Positions 1 to 5,988 of a stretch of 21,186 bases of DNA are shown piece after piece. The notes beneath the pieces were generated by a model, which did no database searches, was not told the origin of the DNA, and was given only the letters and a program-made list of their open reading frames with translations. The stretch is taken from assembly GCA_035281425.1 (NCBI GenBank), contig DATEDX010000123.1, forward strand, positions 1-21,186, in the 5' to 3' direction. The translations under genes were made by a program, and so were the position numbers. Source of the DNA: JAICND01 sp035281425 (GTDB lineage: Bacteria; Actinomycetota; Acidimicrobiia; Spongiisociales; ZC4RG35). Positions within the stretch are counted from its first letter, which is position 1. Each line of letters opens with the position of its first letter.

Positions 1-198
1 CGGGTCATCGGCCGGCTGGAAGAACCGCTGCTCGAACCGGACTGGGAGAACCGGGACGGTTACGTCCCCAACGTGGTCTACTCCTGCGGGGCGTTGCTCG
101 ATGGATCACTCCTCGTCCTCCCCTACGGAATCTCCGACCGGGAGGTCGGCATCGGCGTGGTTGAGGTGGGCGAGATCCTCAAGGCAATGGTCCCCTAG
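1..198 (+). CDS. GH130 family glycoside phosphorylase, C-terminal fragment
   Basis: Only the last 65 codons are present; the reading frame is open from base 1 and ends at TAG 196-198. The fragment reads through NVVYSCGALLDG and LLVLPYGISDREVGI. This resembles the conserved C-terminal strand of GH130 beta-mannoside phosphorylases, where a 'YSCGA...PYGASD' block closes the five-bladed propeller. GH130 enzymes reversibly phosphorolyse beta-1,2- or beta-1,4-mannosides in the cytoplasm. The catalytic Asp and phosphate-binding residues lie upstream of the window, so the substrate cannot be inferred. The neighbouring GYC-DDN protein and the glycosyltransferases fit a sugar-metabolism setting. The gene converges on the minus-strand gene ending at 237, with a hairpin between. 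Confidence 0.75.
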   Translation, partial: RVIGRLEEPLLEPDWENRDGYVPNVVYSCGALLDGSLLVLPYGISDREVGIGVVEVGEILKAMVP

Positions 199-200
199 GC

Positions 201-250
201 GTTTTGGCGCGTAAAGGCGACGCCATCGCGTCGCCTTTACGCGCCAAAAC
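201..250. terminator. Perfect 23-bp inverted repeat between convergent genes
   Basis: Bases 201-223 are exactly complementary to 228-250, leaving a 4-base loop (catc). The left arm starts 2 bases after the GH130 stop codon. The right arm covers the last codons and the TAA stop (237-239) of the opposing gene. Arms begin gttttggcgcg and end cgcgccaaaac, giving an A/T flank on both strands. I infer a bidirectional terminator for both converging transcripts; there is no long T-run, so termination efficiency is uncertain. Confidence 0.7.
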
Positions 251-1232
251 AGAGGAGGCCGAGCAGTGCCCCCAAGGCGGAGAGGGTCGATTCGGCCCCT
301 TGGTTCAGATTCACGCCGCTGGAGGTGAGGCCGTCGTAACAGCCGCCGGTGTGGGGGTCGTAAAGCGGCACCCCTTGGTCGTTGTTGCCCATGAACCAGG
401 ACACCGCCGTACCCGCCACAGACAACCAGCTCCGATCACCGGTGATGGCGGCGGCGCGGAGGCAGGCGTCGGCCATCGCCCAGGCCTCGAGCGGCTGCTG
501 GTCGTAGGCGGGCTGGGCACCCCCGGGACCTCTTCCCCCCGCGGGGGTGAAGCTGAAGTGCCCCTCCACCGTCTCCGTCTCCACCAGCCACTCGAGCAGC
601 CGGACTCCCTCCGCCATCAGGCGGGAATCGTCCAGCAGCTCGCCTGCGGCCAGCATCGCCTCGGGGAGGCGGGCGTTGTCGTAGCGGAGGCGAGGCTCGG
701 GCCACATCCACAGCCCCGTTTGCGGGCGGGGAAGCAGAGAGGACAGGCGGGCCGCCGCCGCTTCCCAAGGGCCATCGGGATCAGCCTGATGGGCAGCATG
801 CAAACCCAACAGGGTGTAGGCCGGGGGATGCCAGAAAGGGCTGGTGAAACCAAGTGACTCCCCCAGAGTGGCCCGAGCCCGTTGTTTTCCCCCGGGCTCG
901 GGCCACTCTGCGGTCGCCGCGCCCAGCCCCCACAGCGCCCGACCAACCGCGTCGTCCGACTTCATCGACTTCCAGGAACCATCCCAGCCCCGCCGGAACC
1001 GCCAATTGCGTCGCCGAGCGCTGGTGACGAAGTCGAGACAGCGATCTCGAAGTTCGGGCGGAAACTCGATCCCACAACTGGCGGCCCGGGCGATTACCAC
1101 CAGCGCTCGACCGTTGTCATCCAGGCAATAGCCATGTTGGAGGAGAGGGCGGTTGCGTTCGGCGTGTTCAAAAAGACCCCCGGACCCTCCCAGAGCTTTC
1201 AAGTGTCCAAAGCTGATCTGGACGGTATGCAT
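237..1232 (-). CDS. GYC-DDN motif protein, probable (alpha/alpha)-barrel sugar-related enzyme
   Basis: 331 residues starting at MHTVQISFGHL. This ATG shares one base with the stop of the upstream LLM gene (TGATG), so it is preferred over an in-frame ATG 48 bases further up at 1280. Residues 20-44 carry GLFEHA and GYCLDDNGRAL, a motif typical of a family found next to GH130 phosphorylases and GT4 glycosyltransferases and often mis-annotated as a glycosyltransferase. The rest is helical with repeated Trp/aromatic-rich segments (WHPPAYTLLGLHAA, WMWPEPRLRYDNARL, YDQQPLEAWAMADA), as in six-hairpin glycosidase folds. No signal peptide is visible, so it is probably cytoplasmic. The catalytic role is unknown. 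Third gene of the 2611-237 operon; its stop lies in the hairpin arm. Confidence 0.65.
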   Translation of the reverse strand: MHTVQISFGHLKALGGSGGLFEHAERNRPLLQHGYCLDDNGRALVVIARAASCGIEFPPELRDRCLDFVTSARRRNWRFRRGWDGSWKSMKSDDAVGRALWGLGAATAEWPEPGGKQRARATLGESLGFTSPFWHPPAYTLLGLHAAHQADPDGPWEAAAARLSSLLPRPQTGLWMWPEPRLRYDNARLPEAMLAAGELLDDSRLMAEGVRLLEWLVETETVEGHFSFTPAGGRGPGGAQPAYDQQPLEAWAMADACLRAAAITGDRSWLSVAGTAVSWFMGNNDQGVPLYDPHTGGCYDGLTSSGVNLNQGAESTLSALGALLGLLCFGA

Positions 1233-2203
1233 CAGGCTGCCTCCATCTCGGCCAGCGGCTTGGCCAGTTCCGCCTCCCAAAACTCGACGAAGCCCTCCTG
1301 ATCAGGTCCGACCTGATGGAAATAGAGGTGATCGACCCCGGCCTCAATCGCTTTCTGGGCCGCCTCCAGGATCGGTTCGGGATTGGGTCCGCAAGGCATG
1401 TCGACTGCTACCTGCTCGGGGGTAACCAACTCTACGGCTTGTTCGAAGTGAGCGATGGTGGGGAGGTCCTGGTTGAGCTGCCCGGGGAGCGAAGAGAAGC
1501 TCCACAACTCGTGGGCGGTGGCAATCGCCTCGGCTTGGTCCTCTGCCCATGACAAGGTCAGTTGCGAATAGACGGGCCCTTCCCCGCCGGCTTCCCGATA
1601 AAGCTCGATGGTTTCGCTAGCGGCCCCGGTGATCCAGAGCCCGTCACCCAGCTCGGCTGCCTTGGCAGCGGCGCGGGGGCCGAAGGCCGACACGATGATG
1701 GGCAGATCCTGGCGGGGTGGATCGAAGACCCGAGCATCTTCCACCCAGTAGAAGCGGCCCTGGTGGCTGACTGACTCTTCACTCCATAACCGGCGGATAA
1801 CGGTCAAGGCTTCTTCCAGCATCTCCAACCTCTCCTCGTGGGGAGGCCAGTGATCCCCAAAGATGTGCTCGTTGAGGGCTTCGCCGGTACCTACTCCCCA
1901 GACCAGGCGGCCCTCCAGCAGAGCGTCGGCAGTGGCGACGGCTTGGGCGTAGATCGCGGGATGGATCCGCATGATCGGGCAGCTCACGCCTACTCCGACC
2001 TCGACTCGTTCGGTGCTAGCCGCTACTGCCCCCAACACTCCCCAGACGAAGGGGCTGTGTCCCTGCGCCGATAGCCAAGGGTGGTAATGATCGGAGATGG
2101 CAACGAAGTCGAAGCCAGCTGCTTCGGCCAGCTGGGCCACCTCCACCAAGCGGGGAGCGTCGTGCTCTTCACTGGACAGGGTGAGGCCATAAGAGACTTT
2201 CAT
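1232..2203 (-). CDS. F420-dependent LLM-class oxidoreductase
   Basis: 323 residues, start ATG at 2203, three bases after the upstream stop. It is a TIM-barrel luciferase-like monooxygenase fold. It begins MKVSYGLTLSSEEHDAPRLVE and has FVAISDHYHPW near residue 40, VGVGVSCPIMRIHPAIYAQA near 75-95, GRLVWGVGTGEALNEHIFG near 100-115, and PIIVSAFGPRAAAKAAELGDGLWI near 170. These features match the subfamily related to F420-dependent glucose-6-phosphate dehydrogenase, in which the GVGTGEALNE loop contacts substrate and cofactor. It probably transfers hydride between F420 and an unidentified substrate, implying the host makes F420. The substrate is not predictable. Translationally coupled to the downstream GYC-DDN gene and in the operon driven from the promoter at 2623-2647. 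Confidence 0.88.
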   Translation of the reverse strand: MKVSYGLTLSSEEHDAPRLVEVAQLAEAAGFDFVAISDHYHPWLSAQGHSPFVWGVLGAVAASTERVEVGVGVSCPIMRIHPAIYAQAVATADALLEGRLVWGVGTGEALNEHIFGDHWPPHEERLEMLEEALTVIRRLWSEESVSHQGRFYWVEDARVFDPPRQDLPIIVSAFGPRAAAKAAELGDGLWITGAASETIELYREAGGEGPVYSQLTLSWAEDQAEAIATAHELWSFSSLPGQLNQDLPTIAHFEQAVELVTPEQVAVDMPCGPNPEPILEAAQKAIEAGVDHLYFHQVGPDQEGFVEFWEAELAKPLAEMEAA

Positions 2204-2206
2204 CGG

Positions 2207-2611
2207 CTACTTGGTTTCGTGTTCGACGGGGCCTTCGGGGGCTGGTCCCCCAGCTTTGGTGAAGGTCCAGTCGCGGAAGTCCCACACCGTGTCTGCACCT
2301 GCCTCCTGGAGGATCTCGGCGGCGTCGGCGTCACCGCCCTCGACGACGATTACCTCCCGGCCCGCCTGAAGGGCATCTTCGATGGCTTCGAAGATTCGGA
2401 GCTCGTCGCCAAAAGCCGCGGCCGCCTTCTCCACCGCCCCTTTGAGTCCTGGCTTTTCGGTTGGCAGCACAAGATCTTCAGGGGTGGTGATCTCCTCCAC
2501 CTGAGCACCGGCCTGTCGCAAGGAACGGGCCGCTTCCGACGCCTGGCCCGAACCAAGGATGGCAACGACCTTGTTGGCGAGCACCAGGGGTTCTTGTCCG
2601 CGTTCACCCAT
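2207..2611 (-). CDS. Hypothetical protein, stress-associated small alpha/beta family
   Basis: 134 residues from ATG at 2611. Alternating beta/alpha pattern: KVVAILGSG, then a helix, VEEITTPEDL, then EVIVVEGGDADAAEIL and GADTVWDFRDWTF near the C-terminus. The last part (residue exchange, AEILQEAGA, then an aromatic-Trp end) resembles small actinobacterial and proteobacterial hypothetical proteins that end in 'GAH..YYG.W'. I cannot assign a function. First gene of the operon with the LLM oxidoreductase. There is no good ribosome binding site. The predicted sigma-B-like -10 element ends only 11 bases before the ATG, so the mRNA may be nearly leaderless, or translation may begin at an internal GTG at 2584. 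Confidence 0.6.
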   Translation of the reverse strand: MGERGQEPLVLANKVVAILGSGQASEAARSLRQAGAQVEEITTPEDLVLPTEKPGLKGAVEKAAAAFGDELRIFEAIEDALQAGREVIVVEGGDADAAEILQEAGADTVWDFRDWTFTKAGGPAPEGPVEHETK

Positions 2612-2622
2612 TAGGCATCAAC

Positions 2623-2647
2623 TACCCCTCGACGGTAAGGCCTAAAC
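2623..2647 (-). promoter_or_regulatory. Sigma-B/F-type promoter for the 2611-237 operon
   Basis: On the minus strand GTTTAG, 14 bases, GGGTAG: GTTT at 2647-2644 and GGGTA at 2627-2623. The -10 ends only 11 bases before the ATG at 2611, the shortest leader among the twelve sites in the window. Confidence 0.6.
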
Positions 2648-2655
2648 CCTGGCGC

Positions 2656-3690
2656 TCAAATGTGGCTCAGGCGACTCTCGAGGACTTCCTGATAGACCCG
2701 CACGTATCCGCCAGCCATAGCCTGACGCGAAAAGCGACTGCTGCCATGGCGAACCTGGACCGGGTCGAGCTCCCCCACTCTCGCCACCGCCTCCATTGCC
2801 TGCTCCACCGAATCGACCAGAAAACCATCGACACCGTGGTTGATCAACTCCGGCATCGCCCCCCGCCTCCAGGCCACCACCGGGGTGCCCAGGGCCATTG
2901 CCTCTACTACCACCAATCCGAAAGGTTCATCCCAGCGGAGCGGCATCAGCAAGGCCCGGGCCCGGCCCACCACCTCTCGGAGAGTCTCCCGGGGAACGTC
3001 CCCCAGATGCTCGATCTTCCCGTTCAGATGGGGAGAGATCTCCGATTCGTAATAGTCGCGGTGTTTCTCCTCGAGCTGACCAACCAGCTGCAGCGGCAAG
3101 CCTGCCTGGCGGGCGACGGCGATCGCCAAGTCGGGCGCTTTCTCCGGAGCCAACCGCCCCGCGAAGACTAGGTACGGCTCCTTTACGGACTGGAGCGGAA
3201 ATTCCTCCAAAGCGATCCCGTTGTAAACGGTTGCCACATAGTTGAGCTCGGGGAGGAAGCGCCGTTCGGCGTCGGAGATGGAAACGAAGGACTGCTGGCG
3301 ATAAAAGCGCAAAGCCGGATGATGAGCCTGGTTCCAGGCAGCTCCATGCAACGTGCTGACCATGGGAAACGGGATCAGCGGGGCAAAAGGCAAGGCATGG
3401 ACATGGAGATGAGAATGGATGACTTCAAGGTCGAGGTCGCTACCGGCTTGCATGGCTTGGCCGATATGCAACTCCTCCGTCAACCGTGGATCCTGGAGGC
3501 TCCCCTCCAGGGGCGCGGGGCAGGTCGGCCAGAGTCGGGCTGAGGTACGGCTTCCTTCTGGAGCGAAAACGGTGACGTCGTGTCCCAGTTCGACCAAACC
3601 CTCGGCCAGGTCATAAGCCACCCTCTCCCAGGGTCCATAGCCTGGTGGGGGCAGAGGATGGGTGACAGGAGCCAGGACACCGATGCGCAT
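2656..3690 (-). CDS. GT4 family glycosyltransferase
   Basis: 344 residues from ATG at 3690 (MRIGVLAPVTHPLPPPGYG). An in-frame extension to 3888 would read through the promoter and into the BON gene, so it is rejected. GT-B fold: N-terminal Rossmann domain with GYGPWERVAYDLAEGLVELG; FSMVSTLHG-like helix region; C-terminal domain starting at YLVFAGRLAPEKAPDLAI with the donor-binding EPFGLVVVEAMALGTPVVA (the E-x7-E motif is intact) and GAMPELI. It probably uses a nucleotide sugar to glycosylate a lipid or small molecule at the cytoplasmic face of the membrane; the acceptor is unknown. It has its own promoter (3783-3808) and a leader of about 85 bases with only a weak ribosome binding site (ggaggg about 19 bases upstream). 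Confidence 0.85.
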   Translation of the reverse strand: MRIGVLAPVTHPLPPPGYGPWERVAYDLAEGLVELGHDVTVFAPEGSRTSARLWPTCPAPLEGSLQDPRLTEELHIGQAMQAGSDLDLEVIHSHLHVHALPFAPLIPFPMVSTLHGAAWNQAHHPALRFYRQQSFVSISDAERRFLPELNYVATVYNGIALEEFPLQSVKEPYLVFAGRLAPEKAPDLAIAVARQAGLPLQLVGQLEEKHRDYYESEISPHLNGKIEHLGDVPRETLREVVGRARALLMPLRWDEPFGLVVVEAMALGTPVVAWRRGAMPELINHGVDGFLVDSVEQAMEAVARVGELDPVQVRHGSSRFSRQAMAGGYVRVYQEVLESRLSHI

Positions 3691-3782
3691 ACCGGTCTTA
3701 TTGTGGCGACCCTCCGAACCCGTGTCGGCGGTCGGAGGAGTTCGGTCGTCCGGAGCTCGGAGAGTCGCCTGTGGACGCTTCC

Positions 3783-3808
3783 TACCCGGGTTCGACCCGG
3801 GGTTAAAC
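3783..3808 (-). promoter_or_regulatory. Sigma-B/F-type promoter for the GT4 gene
   Basis: Minus strand GTTTAA, 15 bases, GGGTAG: GTTT at 3808-3805, GGGTA at 3787-3783. The spacer contains a palindrome (cccgggttcgacccggg, plus strand). The start codon is about 92 bases downstream, leaving an unusually long leader compared with the other sites. Confidence 0.55.
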
Positions 3809-3826
3809 ATCAGGGTGAGGCGTTGC

Positions 3827-4258
3827 TCAACCGACCAAGGTTCGGTCTTCGACCGTGCGTACGCCCTCCAGGTTGGCGATTTCTTCAACCAGGCGAGGAC
3901 GGGCGGCGTCGCTGACCCGGCCGGTGAGGATCACCACCCCTTGATTGACATCCACCTCCAGCCCGCTGGTATCGGAGCGGGCGGGACCAATTACCTCGCT
4001 CTTGATCCTCTGCAGGAGATGCTGGTCGTCGCGGGGGCGGTCGGGGTCTTGGTCGGGAGTCAGCTCGTGAAGCTTCCCTTGCAGGCGTCCCTTTTCATAC
4101 CGGAGCCGTCTCCCCGCCTCGGCCCGGGCATCGCGGAGCCGGGCTCCGAGCTGGTCAGCGACCCGGGCTCGCCGGGAGCGACCCATTTCGGGGTCGTATA
4201 GATACTGGATCATGGCGCCAGTGGCGGCGCCGGTGAGAAAGCGGATCCGCTTGCCCAT
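3827..4258 (-). CDS. BON-domain protein
   Basis: 143 residues from ATG at 4258, preceded by a strong gaggagg ribosome binding site about 6 bases upstream. Residues 1-25 (FLTGAATGAMIQYLYDPEMGRSRRARV) match the short hydrophobic segment plus 'YLxDPxxGRRRRA' signature common in actinobacterial stress proteins of this type. A charged helical linker (about 30-75) follows. A BON domain spans about 80-143: IKSEVIGP, LEVDVNQGVVILTGRVSDAARPRLVEEIANLEGVRTVEDRTLV. BON domains are thought to bind phospholipids or help hold the envelope together. Probably membrane-associated. It has a single-gene sigma-B-type promoter that is divergent from that of the DUF72 operon. Confidence 0.85.
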   Translation of the reverse strand: MGKRIRFLTGAATGAMIQYLYDPEMGRSRRARVADQLGARLRDARAEAGRRLRYEKGRLQGKLHELTPDQDPDRPRDDQHLLQRIKSEVIGPARSDTSGLEVDVNQGVVILTGRVSDAARPRLVEEIANLEGVRTVEDRTLVG

Positions 4259-4288
4259 GAATCCTCCTCAGATCGGTTAGACGGGACG

Positions 4289-4312
4289 TACCCATTCCCC
4301 GCCCGCCAAAAC
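4289..4312 (-). promoter_or_regulatory. Sigma-B/F-type promoter for the BON gene
   Basis: Minus strand GTTTTG, 13 bases, GGGTAC: GTTT at 4312-4309, GGGTA at 4293-4289. The -10 ends 30 bases before the BON start codon. Its -35 is only 6 bases from the -35 of the divergent site at 4319-4343. Confidence 0.65.
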
Positions 4313-4318
4313 CTCCAG

Positions 4319-4343
4319 GTTTGAGCTGGTTCTAGTTCGGGAA
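4319..4343 (+). promoter_or_regulatory. Probable sigma-B/F-type promoter for the DUF72-UdgX-PP2C operon
   Basis: GTTTGA, 14 bases, GGGAAT: one mismatch from the GGGTA -10 of the other eleven sites. GTTT at 4319-4322, GGGAA at 4339-4343. The predicted leader to the GTG at 4476 is about 125 bases and contains the imperfect hairpin at 4379-4430. Confidence 0.4.
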
Positions 4344-4378
4344 TGATCACTGATGACGAGCTGCGCGCCTCGTCGTGG

Positions 4379-4430
4379 GGAAGGATGGCAGAGGGCTGTC
4401 TCCGACCGGACAGGGCTCTCCCATCCTTCC
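4379..4430 (+). promoter_or_regulatory. Imperfect stem-loop in the DUF72 operon leader
   Basis: Bases 4379-4401 pair with 4408-4430: the arms read ggaaggatgg... and ...ccatccttcc, with three mismatches and one G-U pair in 23 positions. The structure lies between the predicted transcription start (about 4350) and the start codon. It could stabilise or regulate the leader. No T-run follows, and no known riboswitch class is recognised. Confidence 0.4.
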
Positions 4431-4475
4431 ACCACGGTTCTTTCCCTAGCCACCCAAGAGAGGGCGGTCGATCAA

Positions 4476-5330
4476 GTGATTCGCATCGGTGTTTCCGGGT
4501 GGTCTTACCAACACTGGCGGGGATTGTTTTATCCCGCCGACCTCCCCGCTCGTTCTCAACTCGACTACGTGATCGAGAAGTTCAACACCGTCGAGATCAA
4601 CCGAACCTTCTACTCCCTGGGACGACCTTCGTGGTACCGCAGCTGGTACGACAAGGCTCCCGACAACTACCGGTATGCCATCAAGGGCAGTCGCTTCATT
4701 ACTCATCTGAAGAGCCTTCGAGATGTTGATGTACCTCTCGCCAACTTCTTCGCTTCAGGTCCGATCGAGCTGCGAGCCAAGCTGGGCCCAGTGCTGTGGC
4801 AACTCCCCGCCGAGCGGGATCCGGGGATGGAGGCAATCGAGAAGTTCTTGGCTCTCCTCCCTACCTCCTTGGGCGAAATGGGTCGGCGCGCTTCCCATCA
4901 TCAGCTGAAGGGTGAGGCCTCGACCAAGCCGGCGATTCACGGTCATGCCGTCCGTCACGCCCTTGAGCTACGGCACCGGCCCAAATACTTCGACTCGCTC
5001 CTCGAGCTCCTCACCGCACGCGGAGTGGCGCTAGTGGTTTCCCACTCCTCGCGCTGGCCGTGTTTTGAGCATCACACCACCGACTTCGATTATGTCCGGC
5101 TCCATGGACCGGGAGCGCTCTATGCCAGCGCCTACCCCACCACCCAACTGGAGGAGTGGGCTTCCAAAGTGCTGAGATGGTCAGGGGAGACTGATCGGCC
5201 CTCACAGGGCGCCCGCGATGTATATGTCTATTTCGACAACGACGGCCATGCCTACGCACCAAGGCAGGCCGAGCAACTCGCCTCCTTGATTGCCGGCTCG
5301 TCGGACGGGAAAAGAGCCGCGTATGGCTAA
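4476..5330 (+). CDS. DUF72 family TIM-barrel protein
   Basis: 284 residues starting at GTG 4476 (VIRIGVSGWSYQHW), with agagagg about 11 bases upstream. An in-frame ATG at 4353 would place the hairpin region inside the protein, so I reject it. DUF72 hallmarks: IGVSGWSYQHWRGLFYP at the N-terminus, FNTVEINRTFYSL near 35-48, YRYAIKGSRFITHLKSLRD near 67-85, LGPVLWQLP near 105, DYVRLHG near 205, and VYVYFDNDGHAYAP near 248. The family adopts a TIM-barrel fold resembling sugar isomerases or endonuclease IV; its biochemical function is unsettled. The stop overlaps the udgX start by 8 bases (ATGGCTAA), indicating translational coupling with the repair enzyme, so a DNA- or nucleotide-related role is plausible but unproven. 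Confidence 0.85.
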   Translation: MIRIGVSGWSYQHWRGLFYPADLPARSQLDYVIEKFNTVEINRTFYSLGRPSWYRSWYDKAPDNYRYAIKGSRFITHLKSLRDVDVPLANFFASGPIELRAKLGPVLWQLPAERDPGMEAIEKFLALLPTSLGEMGRRASHHQLKGEASTKPAIHGHAVRHALELRHRPKYFDSLLELLTARGVALVVSHSSRWPCFEHHTTDFDYVRLHGPGALYASAYPTTQLEEWASKVLRWSGETDRPSQGARDVYVYFDNDGHAYAPRQAEQLASLIAGSSDGKRAAYG

Positions 5331-5988
5331 GCCCAGGAGCAAAGCTCGACTATTGGCGGAGATAGCTGCCGCCAGCAGGCAATGCCAAGCATGTCCACTC
5401 TACGCCTCCGCTACCCAGACCGTCTTTGGCGATGGACCAGCCTCTGCCCCCCTGATGCTGGTCGGTGAGCAGCCAGGAGATGAGGAAGACCAAGAGGGTC
5501 TACCGTTTGTGGGACCGGCGGGCCGTCTCTTGCGCCGGGCCCTGGAGGAGGCCACTATCGATCCGGCGACCGTGTACCTGACCAACGTTGTCAAACACTT
5601 CAAGTGGAAACCCGGCGCCGGCTGGAAACGGCTCCACCAGAAGCCCAACCGGCGGGAGGTGAGCGCTTGTCTCCCCTGGCTGAAGCAGGAAGTCGCTCTG
5701 GTCAACCCGGCACTGATAGTCACGCTCGGGAGCACCGCCGGCCAGGCCCTGCTGGGGGCAGGGGTACGAGTCACTCGGGACCGCCGCTCGTTGCACCGCT
5801 GGGGCGACCATCCAGTGATGATCGGGGTCCACCCGTCGTCGGTGCTGAGGGCCCGAGACTCGGCAAGCCGCCAGACTCAATACCTCGACTTGGTTGGGGA
5901 CCTGGAGGCAGCCGCGGCTTTCCTCCGCCAAGAACCGAACGCCACCGATGGCGACCATGACCACAGGGCAGGGTCCCATGCCCGTTGA
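5323..5988 (+). CDS. udgX: UdgX-type uracil-DNA glycosylase
   Basis: 221 residues from ATG 5323, inside the end of the DUF72 gene. The protein has CQACPL near residues 20-25 (Fe-S cysteines), the UdgX motif GEQPGDEEDQEGLPFVGPAGR near 47-67, NVVKHFKWKPGAGWKRLHQKP near 86-106, SACLPWL and a C-terminal GVHPSSVLRA. UdgX differs from family-4 UDGs by the His-containing loop (KRRIH in the mycobacterial enzyme), whose histidine forms a covalent bond with the deoxyribose after uracil release; here it is KRLH. The NVVK motif is followed by His where family-4 enzymes have Cys. The expected activity is capture of uracil-containing DNA, giving a DNA-protein crosslink. Middle gene of the 4476-7636 operon; its last codons overlap the start of the phosphatase gene. 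Confidence 0.85.
   Translation: MAKPRSKARLLAEIAAASRQCQACPLYASATQTVFGDGPASAPLMLVGEQPGDEEDQEGLPFVGPAGRLLRRALEEATIDPATVYLTNVVKHFKWKPGAGWKRLHQKPNRREVSACLPWLKQEVALVNPALIVTLGSTAGQALLGAGVRVTRDRRSLHRWGDHPVMIGVHPSSVLRARDSASRQTQYLDLVGDLEAAAAFLRQEPNATDGDHDHRAGSHAR

Noticed and set aside
204..857. Plus-strand frame of 217 codons
   Set aside because: Antisense to the GYC-DDN gene, starts inside the hairpin, with no family features.
3787..3803. A gggttcgaccc-containing palindrome resembling a tRNA T-arm
   Set aside because: The loop is too short, and no acceptor, D- or anticodon arms are found in the flanks; it lies in the spacer of the 3783-3808 promoter.
3691..3888. N-terminal extension of the GT4 glycosyltransferase by 66 residues
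   Set aside because: The added sequence is low-complexity, overlaps the BON gene and contains the promoter; MRIGVLAP is a normal GT4 N-terminus.
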